This document shows, in pieces, positions 54,201-61,981 of a stretch of 64,000 bases of DNA (the first letter of the stretch is position 1; each line of letters starts with the position of its first letter). The notes beneath the pieces were generated by a model, which had not been told where the DNA came from, searched no databases, and worked only from the letters and a program-made list of their open reading frames with translations. Position numbers and translations under genes: made by a program. Where the stretch lies: positions 124,001 to 188,000 of the forward strand of contig CAVTBE010000007.1 of assembly GCA_963732845.1 (NCBI GenBank), written 5' to 3'. The DNA is from CAVSRC01 sp963732845. Lineage in GTDB: Bacteria > Pseudomonadota > Alphaproteobacteria > Rhizobiales > Kaistiaceae.

Positions 54201-56638
54201 AGATCAACCAGACGCTCATCGAGCGCACGCGCGAGATCTCCGAAACCTTCACCAACGGCCAGAACGACTTCGCCTCGATGATCGACGACCGTCTGGTCGA
54301 CGTCGGCGGCCAGCTGACGCAGCAGGTCGAGGCCCTGGCCGAGCTGATGACGTCGCGGGCGCATGCCGCCACCGACTCGCTCGCCGCCAAGAGCGAGGAC
54401 GTCGCCACCACGGTGCGCGAGGCCATCGACGAGGTCACCAACCGCCTTGTCGGCGAGTCCGGCGAGGCGACCCGGGCGCTGCGCGCCTCGGCCGCCGAGG
54501 CCGCGACCGTGCTCGGCCGCACCATCAACGAGATCGAGGGCATCTTCGGGGCGCGTGCCAACGCCGTCACCGATGCGCTCGAGCAGCGCACGCGCGACTT
54601 CAACGACGTGCTCGGCGCCCGCTCCGGCGAGCTCGCTGCCCTGCTCGACGGGCGCTCCAACGCGCTCATCCAGACGCTCGACCAGCGCAGCAGCGACATC
54701 GTCGAGATGCTCGTCGGACGCAGCGAGGAAGCCGCACGCACCCTCGTCGAACGCAGCCATGAGGCATCGCGCACGCTCACCGACGCCGGCAACAGCGTCG
54801 CAGCCAGCCTGGCCACGACCCACGACAAGCTGCAGCAGGAGGTCAGCGAGCTCACCGCCGTACTCGACGGGCGTTCCGAGACGCTGCTCAGGACGCTTGA
54901 CGAGCGCGGCCACAATATCGTCGAGACGGTCGTCGGGCGCAGCGAGGAAGCCGCACGCACACTCGTCGAAGCCGGCGACCGCGTCGCCACCAGCTTCGCC
55001 GAGACCAACGGCAGGCTGAAGAGCGAGATCGCGGATCTTGCCGAGCGTCTCGCCGGCGCCACCGACACCCTCAACGGGCTGCTCGGGACGACCGCCGACA
55101 ACCTCACCAAGATCGAGACCGGCCTTGCCGAACGCGCCGGCGAGTTCTCCACCGCCATCGGCCACGCGGTCGAGACGACCCAGCTTTCGGCGGGCGAACT
55201 CGGCGATCAGGTCACGCGCCTGCGCGACGTGTCGCGCGAGATCCTGGAGAGCGTCAGCGGCGTCGTGAAGCGCTTCGAGGAGCAGACCCACTCGCTGACC
55301 AACGCCTCGCGCGATCTGTCGGACGTCAACAAGCAGATCGAGTCGGCGGTCGACGACCGCCGGCCGGCCCTGGAGGCGCTCACCTCCGGGCTGAAGGCGC
55401 GCAGCGAGGAACTCGACGGACTGATGTCGTCGTTCACGCGCATCATCACCGAGACGCTGAAGAGCGCCGAGGAACGCGCCACCGCCGTCAGCCGCATGCT
55501 CACCGAGAACACCGCCACGGCCACCAAGGGCGTGATGGACAATCTCGAAAGCATGAACCGCGCCGCCAGCTCCGAGAGCCGCAAGGCGGCGGAAGCCGTG
55601 CGCGAGGCCAACAAGGCGCTGGTCAACGAGATGGGCCAGTCGCTCGGCGAGGCCACCCGTCGCTTCGGCGAGGCGACGCGCGAGATGCGCCACGCCATGC
55701 AGGAGCTGCAGCGCGAGCTCAACACGACGCGCGACGAACTGAAGCGCGGCGTGCTCGAACTGCCGGAGGAGGCACGCGAGGGCGCCGAGACGATGCGCCG
55801 CGTGGTCGGCGACCAGATCAAAGCGCTGTCCGACCTGTCGGAGATCATCACGCGCCACGGCAAGCAGCTCGACCTGTCGACGCCGGCCCTCGGCGAACCG
55901 CGCATGGCCCGCGCCGCCGTGGCCGAGCAGCGTGCGCCGGCCGCCGAAGCCCCGGCAACGGGCGACGGCGGGCACACGCAGCCTTCGCGCTTTGCCGCCG
56001 AGATGCGGCGGAACGGCAACAACGGTGCCGGTCCGCGCCAGGCGCCGCCACCGCGGGCCGTGCAGCCGCGTCCGGCACCCGCGCCGGCCCCTGCCCCGAC
56101 CGTCGAACGGGCCGAGCGGCCGGAGCCGCGCGATGCCGAACAGAACAATGGCGGTGGCTGGGTATCCGATCTTCTGCGGCGGGCGTCGTCCGACGACGAG
56201 GCGAACGGCGCCGGCCAACGGCACGAGGAAGCCGGGCCGGAGGCGAGCTTCGCCCCCAATGGCGGCGAGGCACCGCCGGCGCCCGTGGCTGCCCCTCAGG
56301 GGACGCCGCTCAACGCCCTGTCGGCGGACATTGCCCGTGCCATCGACCACGACGCCGCCGCCGAGCTGTGGGAGCGTCACCGCCGCGGCGAGCGCAACCT
56401 GTTCACCCGCCGGCTCTACACCATGCAGGGCCAGCAGACCTTCGACGAGATCCGCAAGAAGTATCAGCGCGATCCCGAGTTCCGCTCCGTCGTCGACCAC
56501 TATGTGACCGACTTCGAGAAGCTGCTTGCCGAGGCCACGGCCAATGGCAAGGACGGCCAGGTCAGCAACCGCTACCTGATGTCGGACACCGGCAAGGTCT
56601 ACACCATGCTGGCCCACGCCAGCGGCCACTTCGACTAA
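51215..56638 (+). CDS. gpr: Giant apolipoprotein-like repeat membrane protein, GPR (growth pole ring) homologue
   Basis: A 1807-residue protein. Residues 1-185 are rich in Pro, Arg and Glu; two transmembrane helices lie at about 189-212 and 225-247; then comes a very long helical repeat region, about 250-1560; a Pro/Ala-rich linker; and a conserved C-terminal domain (SADIARAIDHDAAAELW to the end). The repeats have an 11/22-residue apolipoprotein-like period, clearest at about 664-910, for example GNAIHERIVESGGQAASAIE. This is the plan of GPR of Agrobacterium (about 2100 residues), which forms a ring at the growing pole and is needed for polar growth. A long frame on the opposite strand is a shadow. 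Confidence 0.85.
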   Translation: MATNPRKTPNDAALSAVEEALRLDFSPEDAVEPDRANPPPRERRPEPPRATAADQQRRSDLLRRPEAPQRPGPPRRSDQAPRRAERLEEPPPRRPERAERNEHTDEPPPRMAEPRPEPRSEPRPEPRAEARRAEEPRRPEPRQPEPLRDFDEQPSAARPSAERGRSRFAANDDRRSATPYQRRPSRLIYPTATALSVAWTVVVLAYAMSTGGLFGAGDALTSPRFLNIALSIGVPIAFIWGIASMIWRTQEMRIVARSINDVVSRLSEPENIAIDSVTNVSQAIRREVASVGDGVERALARASELELLVHNEVAVLERSYSENETRMRSLIDDLAGQREAIVINSERVRTSIVSAQESLSKDLRIASESIAENVTQAGNRITSTLTDRGEQITVALGTAGETMVHQLTAHGEDLVSRLADTVSEVAVSLAQTGTEVTDALLARSAEINDTLSSTGRAMADTISERGQEVNDTLASVGADLIAGFEGRTDEITRSISDAGTLAAETISTHVHEVNEALKTNSDSLLVDLALRGQEIADKLDETGSRIAETITSRGGELADRLSRTGDRIFESISVNGSELNERLAGTGEVMAKLLEERTTALRSAIDLATSQVNESFDERSAELTQRLASVGGEVAKAIAVRGMKINETIIASGNEIAETVASRAGAIHERIVDSGTRIADRILEQGNAIHERIVESGGQAASAIESRGNAIHERIVESGGQAASAIESRGNAVHDRILESGNAVHDRIVESGSQIANEMETRGGTLHERILSSSREMIDTIEERGNTLYERIVASSRDTADTIENSGNAIYERIVSSSREIANSIESRGTAIYNSIVEATQHVGDAIESRGTSIHQKILASGRDVANAIESRGVTIHEKIIASGTEVADSIENRGNAIHDRIVDSGTRFGNLIADRTQEISEVLESRFTTIAELVSERGPALVASLSEQALGMENTLTGKLDAFGEGIRGKIADVSDALETSAHRIAEALDHRSRQINQTLIERTREISETFTNGQNDFASMIDDRLVDVGGQLTQQVEALAELMTSRAHAATDSLAAKSEDVATTVREAIDEVTNRLVGESGEATRALRASAAEAATVLGRTINEIEGIFGARANAVTDALEQRTRDFNDVLGARSGELAALLDGRSNALIQTLDQRSSDIVEMLVGRSEEAARTLVERSHEASRTLTDAGNSVAASLATTHDKLQQEVSELTAVLDGRSETLLRTLDERGHNIVETVVGRSEEAARTLVEAGDRVATSFAETNGRLKSEIADLAERLAGATDTLNGLLGTTADNLTKIETGLAERAGEFSTAIGHAVETTQLSAGELGDQVTRLRDVSREILESVSGVVKRFEEQTHSLTNASRDLSDVNKQIESAVDDRRPALEALTSGLKARSEELDGLMSSFTRIITETLKSAEERATAVSRMLTENTATATKGVMDNLESMNRAASSESRKAAEAVREANKALVNEMGQSLGEATRRFGEATREMRHAMQELQRELNTTRDELKRGVLELPEEAREGAETMRRVVGDQIKALSDLSEIITRHGKQLDLSTPALGEPRMARAAVAEQRAPAAEAPATGDGGHTQPSRFAAEMRRNGNNGAGPRQAPPPRAVQPRPAPAPAPAPTVERAERPEPRDAEQNNGGGWVSDLLRRASSDDEANGAGQRHEEAGPEASFAPNGGEAPPAPVAAPQGTPLNALSADIARAIDHDAAAELWERHRRGERNLFTRRLYTMQGQQTFDEIRKKYQRDPEFRSVVDHYVTDFEKLLAEATANGKDGQVSNRYLMSDTGKVYTMLAHASGHFD
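53270..53401 (+). repeat. Two identical 66-bp tandem repeats inside the GPR-like gene
   Basis: 53270-53335 and 53336-53401 are identical and each encodes 22 residues starting GNAIHERIVESGG. They are followed at 53402-53434 by an 11-residue half unit (GNAVHDRILES). The identity at DNA level shows a recent duplication by slippage or unequal exchange, keeping the helical register. Confidence 0.93.
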
Positions 56639-56662
56639 GTCCGGACACGCACAACCGGATCG

Positions 56663-56700
56663 AAAGGGCGCGGGCTCCGGCTCGCGCCCTTTCTCTTTCC
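56663..56700 (+). terminator. Rho-independent terminator after the GPR-like gene
   Basis: AAAGGGCGCG (56663-56672) pairs with CGCGCCCTTT (56683-56692), followed by CTCTTTCC, 24 bp after the stop codon. Confidence 0.78.
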
Positions 56701-56710
56701 AGCGGGCCGA

Positions 56711-56883
56711 TCACACCCCGGCGGCCCGGCGAAACACCACCATCAGGGCCAGGCCGGTGCCCGCCACCGGGACCATGAACAGGAACCCGGCGATGCCGAA
56801 GCCGGCAGCAGCCCGGAAAGCGCCAGCAAGACCAGACCTGTGGCAAGGGCCCGGACGGTCATCGCCTTCGGCCGTCGTGGCAT
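56711..56883 (-). pseudogene. Tiny two-helix membrane protein, one frameshift (tentative)
   Basis: From ATG 56883 the frame gives MPRRPKAMTVRALATGLVLL, then loses sense near 56813-56822. In a second frame it continues RAAAGFGIAGFLFMVPVAG, with a second helix TGLALMVVFRRAAGV and a stop at 56711. Adding one base would make a 57-residue protein with two membrane helices. It begins 8 bp after the stop of the secreted-protein gene at 56891, so it may belong to the same unit. Weak evidence; no family recognised. Confidence 0.35.
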
Positions 56884-56890
56884 GGCGCCG

Positions 56891-57244
56891 CTATTGCGGC
56901 TTGGTGGCCGGGCACTCGGCACCGGGCGTCGGCTGCCAGGTGGCGGGCGACAACAGGATCCCCTGCATGCACAGCGACGCGCCTTGGCTCACCGTCCCGG
57001 TCACCATTCCCGCCACGCCGGGCTCAGGCTTGGGCTTGGCGGCGGTGACGTTGTAGAGCTTGCCGTCATCGCCCTTCAGGACGATGCAGCCGGCCTCGAC
57101 ACCGACCTCGGGACAGCCGCTGACCTTCACTTCCTCGGCCCGGCTTGCCACCGGCGCCGCCAGAATGGCGAGGGCGACGAGCCCCGCGGTGAGAGCCGGC
57201 AGCCCCGCCGCAATCCCGATCGAACGTCCGTTTCGTTCTGCCAT
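56891..57244 (-). CDS. Small secreted protein of unknown function
   Basis: A 117-residue protein from ATG 57244 with a signal peptide (LPALTAGLVALAILAAPVAS). The mature part has four cysteines: SGCPEVGVEAGCIVLKGDDG, SLCMQG and AECPATK. The block GDDGKLYNVTAAKP looks like a short beta-rich binding domain. I recall similar hypothetical proteins in rhizobia but no function. It lies downstream of the dehydratase gene on the same strand. Confidence 0.65.
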   Translation of the reverse strand: MAERNGRSIGIAAGLPALTAGLVALAILAAPVASRAEEVKVSGCPEVGVEAGCIVLKGDDGKLYNVTAAKPKPEPGVAGMVTGTVSQGASLCMQGILLSPATWQPTPGAECPATKPQ

Positions 57245-57296
57245 CGATGGTCTCCCACACCTGGTCGCCCCCAAGCCGCCAAAGTCCCATTGCGCC

Positions 57297-58284
57297 CTAT
57301 TGGTCGCGCGCCAGCGCCTCCGCCAAGACGGGCAGATCGATATTGCCGCCGGAGAGCACCACGACCAGCAGACGGCTGCGGGCCTCCACCCGGCCGGACA
57401 GCACCGCGGCCAGCGCCACCGCGCCGCCGGGCTCGACCACCAGCTTCAGCTCGCGGAAGGCGAAGGCGACGGCGGCGAGCGCCTCGCCGTCGCTGACGGC
57501 GACGCCGGTGGCGGCATGGGCACGGTTGATGGCGAAGCCGAGCGCGCCCGGCTGGGAGATGAGCAGCGCGTCGCAGACCGAGCCCGCCGAGCGCTGCATT
57601 GGCGACGATCTCGCCCGCGGCGAGCGAGCGGCGGTAATCGTCGAAACCCTCCGGCTCGGCGAGCACGATCTCGGTGGCCGGCGACCAGTCGCGCACGGCC
57701 AGCCCGATGCCGGCCGAGAGGCCGCCGCCGCTGGCCGGGATCAGCACCGCGTCGGGCTTCAGCCCGCGCGCGTCGCAATCCTCGGCGATCTCCAGGCCGA
57801 TGGTCCCCTGCCCGGCGATCACATGCGGGTCGTTGAAGGGATGGATCAGCGTGCCGCCGTGCTCGGCGAGGTGGCCGCCGCCACGCGTCGCGGTCCTCGC
57901 TGGCGCGGTCATAGGCGACGATGCGCCCGCCGCTGCGCTCGGTCCGCAGCCGCTTCGATTCCGGCGCGTCGCCCGGCATGACGATGGTGGCGCGCACGCC
58001 GAACAGGCGCGCCGCTTCGGCCACGCCCTTGCGCATGATTGCCCGACGACATGGCGACGATGCCGCGGGCGCGCGTCTCGCGCGGCAGCGCGGCCAGCGC
58101 ATTGTAGGCGCCGCGGAACTTGAAGGCGCCGGTGCGCTGCAGGTTCTCGCATTTGAGCAGAACCCGCCCGCCGACCCGCTCGTCGAGGAACGGGCTCGAC
58201 AGCAGCGGCGTGCGCACGGCGTGCCCGGCGATGCGCTCGGCGGCGCGGCGGACATCGGCAATCGTCGGCAGGGGTCGCGGTCAT
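57297..58284 (-). pseudogene. PLP-dependent threonine/serine dehydratase-like enzyme, several frameshifts
   Basis: Pieces of one enzyme lie in different frames. The start (ATG 58284) shifts at a four-G run at 58271-58274, after which the frame gives RTPLLSSPFLDERVGG and LLKCENLQRTGAFKFRGAYN with the PLP-binding Lys. After SSGNHAQ a shift near 58026 leads to GVAEAARLFGVRATIVMPGD; near 57880 another leads to HPFNDPHVIAGQGTIGLEIA and PASGGGLSAGIGLAVR, the PLP phosphate loop. A last shift near 57600 precedes a C-terminal end VVVLSGGNIDLPVLAEAL. The joined length is about 328 residues, right for this fold-type II family. Repeated one-base changes suggest poor sequence quality here or decay. Confidence 0.78.
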
Positions 58285-58292
58285 CGGCTGCC

Positions 58293-59326
58293 TCAGGCGA
58301 ACACCAGGCGCGGCATCTCATCGCCCTGGCCGACGACGACATTGTCGACGAACTGGCGGGTACTCGCCTCCCAGCTATGCTCCAGCGCAAAGGCGCGGCA
58401 GCGCTCGCGGGGGATCTCGAGGGCGGCGAGCGCAGCTTTCCTGAGGTCCTCGTCGAGCACGCCGACCGGGGCGGAACCGATGACGTCGAGCGGCCCCGGC
58501 ACCGGATAGGCGGCGACCGGGAGCCCCGGCCGCCAGCGCCTCGAGGATCACCATGCCGAAGGTGTCGGTGCGGCTGGGGAAGACGAAGACGTCGGCGCCG
58601 GCATAGGCTTTGGCCAATGCCTCGCCGGTCATCACGCCGAGGAAATGCACGTCCGGATAGGCGCTCCTTGAGCCGGCCGAGATCGGGACCGTCGCCGACG
58701 ATCACCTTGCTGCCCGGCAGGTCGAGCCTGAGGAAGGCCTCCAGGTTCTTCTCGACCGCGATGCGGCCGACATAGAGGAAGATCGGCCCCGGAAACGGCA
58801 GGCGTTCGTCGTCGCGCGGCCGAAACAGCGTGCTGTCGACGCCGCGCGTCCAGTCCATGAGATTGTTGAAGCCGCGCCGGGCGAGGTCGTCGTGCAGCGT
58901 CGGCGTGGCGACCATGCAGCCGTTGCCGGCGTTGTGGAAGCGGCGCAGCACCGCGTAGGTGAGCTTGAGCGGCACCGGCACGCGCTTGGCGATGTATTCG
59001 GGAAAGCGCGTGTGATAGCTCGTGGTGAAGCGGCGCGCGTTGCGCAGGCACCAGTGGCGCACGCCGAAGCCGACCGGCCCTTCGGTGGCGATGTGGATGG
59101 CGTCCGGCTTGATGTCCTCGATATGGCGGGCGAAGGTCGACGCGCGGGCGACGGCCAGGCGGATTTCGGCGTAGGTCGGCAGCGGCACCGTGCGGAACCA
59201 GCCCGGCGACAGGATCGTCACCTCGGCGCCGAGCCGCGGCAGTTCCTCCGCCAGTCTTTCGATGCTGCGCACGACACCGTTGACCTGGGGACGCCAGGCG
59301 TCAGTCGCGATCAGGAGACGAATCAC
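58293..59326 (-). pseudogene. GT4-family glycosyltransferase, two frameshifts
   Basis: From GTG 59326 the first two thirds are intact: IRLLIATDAWRPQVNGVVRS, HIATEGPVGFGVRHWCLRNA, FTTSYHTRFPEYIAKR, and the nucleotide-binding start FLYVGRIAVEKNLEAFLRL. The frame shifts near 58662, giving HFLGVMTGEALAKAYAGADV and FVFPSRTDTFGMVILEALAA (the EX7E region), and again near 58525, giving PLDVIGSAPVGVLDEDLRK to the stop at 58293. It resembles GDP-mannose-dependent alpha-mannosyltransferases and related lipid glycosyltransferases of about 340-380 residues. It is 8 bp upstream of the dehydratase start. Confidence 0.8.
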
Positions 59327-59409
59327 ACTTTCCCGCCTTGGGCGTCGAATGTCGGCCGGCCATCGTATTGTCTAGACGGGCAGCTGCATAGGCTGGCGGC
59401 CGCGCACGT

Positions 59410-60001
59410 TCAAGTGAGGGCGGGCAATGCCGAGCCGACGAGCAGCAGGGCCATGGCGATATTGAACCAGCGCCGCCGGCTGTCGTTCGACAGGAAACCA
59501 GCGATTCCGCGGCCGAACGCCGCCCAGGCAAGGCAGTTGGGCAGGACGACGATCGCAAAAAGCGCTGCAATGCCAAGGATCTGTGGAAGCCTGTCACCGC
59601 CGGGATCGACGAACACCGTCATGCCGCTGAGCGAACAGCGTCCACGCCTTCGGATTGACCCACTGGAACGCCACCGCCTCCCACAGGTTCAGCGGCCGCC
59701 GGATGCCGCCGGCCGCGCCCGGCCGCGCCGCGGTGGCGATGCGCCAGGCAAGCCAGACGAGATAGGCGAAGGCGACGTATTTCAGCACGGTGTGGAGCCA
59801 GGGCAGCGCCTCGAACGCGGCGCTGACGCCGAGACCAACGCCCAGCACCATGAGCGGAACGCCGAGCTCGATGCCCAGGATATGCGGCAGCGTGCGCGCC
59901 AGCCCCCAGTTCGCACCGGAGGCAAGCACCATGAGATTGTTGGGGCCGGGCGTCACCACCGAGGCGATAACGAAGGCGATGAGCGGCAGGGTCGTTTCCA
60001 T
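59410..60001 (-). pseudogene. LysE/RhtB family amino-acid exporter, one frameshift
   Basis: From ATG 60001, LPLIAFVIASVVTPGPNNLM and the helices to WEAVAFQWVNPKAWTLFA match the N-terminal three fifths of a LysE/RhtB exporter, with the PGPNN and NPKAW signatures. The frame is lost at about 59630-59634 and resumes with LSGMTVFVDPGGDRLPQILG to the end (WFNIAMALLLVGSALPAL). Restoring two bases gives about 197 residues, the normal size. The gene is divergent from the SDR gene, with a perfect inverted repeat 21 bp before its start. Confidence 0.8.
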
Positions 60002-60021
60002 CGGTCCGGTCTTTTTGCTTC

Positions 60022-60046
60022 AATAGGTCAACAATACTGACCTATT
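60022..60046. promoter_or_regulatory. Perfect inverted repeat, probable operator
   Basis: AATAGGTCA (60022-60030), seven bases, TGACCTATT (60038-60046). The 9-bp arms match perfectly in an AT-rich patch of a GC-rich region, between the divergent LysE-type and SDR genes, 21 bp upstream of the former and 84 bp upstream of the latter. It fits a dimeric regulator; no regulator gene is adjacent. Confidence 0.65.
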
Positions 60047-60129
60047 TGCCGGTTGGCCAGAGCGAATTGAAACGGTTCCGATTGCGGAGCCGCGCGGCCT
60101 CGGCTACTCCCTGCTTTGGGGAGGCGACG

Positions 60130-60909
60130 ATGGATCTCGGAATAGCCGGCCGCAAGGCGATCGTGTGCGCATCGAGCCGCGGACTCGGGCGCGGCGCGGC
60201 GCGGGCCCTCGCCGAAGCCGGCTGTGACCTCGTCATCAACGGTCGCGACGCGGCGCTGCTCGAAGAGGAAGCCAAGGCCATCGCCGAGCGGTTCGGCGTG
60301 ACCGTGGTCGCGGTCGCCGGCGACGTCAGCCAGCCCGCGGTTCAGCAGGCGCTCATCGCCGCCGCGCCGGCGACCGACATCCTGGTCAACAACAACGGTG
60401 GACCGCCCCGCCGCACCTTCGAAGAGCTTGACCGGCAGAAGATCATCGACGGCGTCATCCAGAACATGGTGACGCCGCTCGAACTGATCCAGGCCGTGCT
60501 CCCCGGCATGACGGCGCGGCGCTTCGGCCGCATCGTCAACATCACCTCGTTCTCGGTGAAGATGCCGATCCCCGGGCTCGACCTTTCGTCGGGCGCGCGT
60601 GCCGGACTGACCGCCTTCCTCGCCGGCGTGTGCCGCACCGTCGCCGACCACGACATCACCATCAACAACCTGCTGCCCGGACGCATGGATACCGACCGGC
60701 TGCGCGCCGGCCATCGCCACGCCGCCACCACCTCCGGCGAGGCGGTGGAGGCGATCGCGGCGAAACAGGCGCGCGAAGTGCCCGCCGGCCGCTTCGGCAC
60801 GCCGGAGGAGTTCGGTCAGGTTTGCGCCTTCCTCTGTTCCGCCCATGCGGGCTATATCACCGGGCAGAACATTCTCGTCGACGGCGGGCTTTATCCGGGC
60901 GCGTTCTGA
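60130..60909 (+). CDS. Short-chain dehydrogenase/reductase with atypical active site
   Basis: A 259-residue Rossmann-fold SDR. The cofactor motif is CASSRGLGRGAARALAEAG, NNNGGPPRRTF follows, and the catalytic Ser is in VNITSFSVKMPIPGL. Where the YxxxK pair is expected the sequence reads LDLSSGARAGLTAFLAGVCR, so Tyr and Lys appear replaced by Ser and Arg or Ala, as in a known divergent subgroup. The C-terminal ENxxVDGG-type end reads GQNILVDGGLYPGAF. Start ATG 60130 follows GGGGAGGCGACG. Substrate unknown; catalysis may differ from the classical SDR. Confidence 0.85.
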   Translation: MDLGIAGRKAIVCASSRGLGRGAARALAEAGCDLVINGRDAALLEEEAKAIAERFGVTVVAVAGDVSQPAVQQALIAAAPATDILVNNNGGPPRRTFEELDRQKIIDGVIQNMVTPLELIQAVLPGMTARRFGRIVNITSFSVKMPIPGLDLSSGARAGLTAFLAGVCRTVADHDITINNLLPGRMDTDRLRAGHRHAATTSGEAVEAIAAKQAREVPAGRFGTPEEFGQVCAFLCSAHAGYITGQNILVDGGLYPGAF

Positions 60910-60972
60910 CCGACCGCCCTCCTGTCAACCGCGTTGCCCGTCGGCGCACCATCCAAGAAGGGAAAGAAATCC

Positions 60973-61827
60973 ATGAAGCTGCTGCGATTCGGTCCGAAGG
61001 GCCGCGAGAAGCCGGGCATCCTCGACAAGGACGGCAACATCCGCGACCTCTCGTCCGTCGTCTCCGACATCTCGGCGGAGACGATCGCCGCCGGCGCCAT
61101 TGCCAAGATCCGCAAGGTGAAGCCCGAGAGCCTGCCCAAGGCGCGCAAGGGCGCCCGCATCGGCCCCTGCGTCGCCGGCACGCGCAGCTTCATCGCCATC
61201 GGCCTCAACTATGCCGACCACGCCGCCGAGAGCGGCATGCCGATCCCCAAGGAGCCGATCGTCTTCATCAAGGCGGCGAACTGCATCATCGGTCCGAACG
61301 ACGAGGTGATGATCCCCAAGGGCTCGAAGAAGACCGACTGGGAGGTCGAACTGGCGATCGTCATCGGCAAGGGCGGCAGTCACATCGCCAAGAAGGATGC
61401 CCTCAAGGCCATCGCCGGCTACGCCGTGTGCAACGACGTGTCGGAGCGCGAATACCAGATCGAGCGCGGCGGCGGCCAGTGGACCAAGGGCAAGGGCTGC
61501 CCGACCTTCGGGCCGCTCGGCCCGTGGCTGGTGACGCCGGACGAAGTGAAGAACCCGCAGAACCTCGACATGTTCCTCGAGGTCAACGGCAAGCGCATGC
61601 AGAACGGCAACACCAAGACCATGATCTTCGGCGTCGCCGAACTGGTGAGCCATGTCAGCCAGTTCATCCGGCTCGACCCGGGCGATGTGATCACCACCGG
61701 CACGCCGCCCGGCGTCGGCTCTGGCCACAAGCCAAAGCCGAAATTCCTCAAGGCCGGCGATACCATGCGGCTGGGCGTCGCCGGGCTCGGCGAGCAGACC
61801 CAGAAGGTGATCAAGTACAAGGGCTGA
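60973..61827 (+). CDS. Fumarylacetoacetate hydrolase family protein
   Basis: A 284-residue protein with an N-terminal domain and the FAH barrel. Metal ligands are expected in DWEVELAIVIGKGG (Glu and Asp), and other motifs are GLNYADHAAESGMPIPKEP, VCNDVSEREYQ, LDPGDVITTGTPPGVGSG. The form and length match 2-keto-acid hydrolase/ureidoglycolate lyase-type enzymes of the family. ATG 60973 lies 63 bp after the SDR stop, so the two could form an operon and act in degradation of a carbonyl compound. The reaction is not determined. Confidence 0.87.
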   Translation: MKLLRFGPKGREKPGILDKDGNIRDLSSVVSDISAETIAAGAIAKIRKVKPESLPKARKGARIGPCVAGTRSFIAIGLNYADHAAESGMPIPKEPIVFIKAANCIIGPNDEVMIPKGSKKTDWEVELAIVIGKGGSHIAKKDALKAIAGYAVCNDVSEREYQIERGGGQWTKGKGCPTFGPLGPWLVTPDEVKNPQNLDMFLEVNGKRMQNGNTKTMIFGVAELVSHVSQFIRLDPGDVITTGTPPGVGSGHKPKPKFLKAGDTMRLGVAGLGEQTQKVIKYKG

Positions 61828-61843
61828 TTGGCTTTTCGGAACC

Positions 61844-61869
61844 GCCCGGGCCCCGCAGCGGGCCCGGGC
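61844..61869 (+). terminator. Hairpin after the FAH-family gene
   Basis: GCCCGGGCCC (61844-61853) pairs perfectly with GGGCCCGGGC (61860-61869), 16 bp after the stop codon. A 10-bp GC stem without a T-run. Confidence 0.55.
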
Positions 61870-61981
61870 CGGCTGCATCCGGCCGGCAGGCCGCCGCACT
61901 GCGTCGACGCAGCGCAATGTGCTGAACCCCGTCCTCGTCCATAATTCACGCAGTTGCGCGTCGTGAAAATGGAGAGGCAAG

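Noticed and set aside
51188..56629. An 1813-residue open frame on the minus strand opposite the GPR-like gene
   Set aside because: Its composition (runs of Gly, Ala, Asp, Arg, Val with periodic repeats mirroring the other strand) is what antisense of a GC-rich repeat gene gives. The plus strand has membrane helices, a conserved C-terminal domain, a start site and a terminator.
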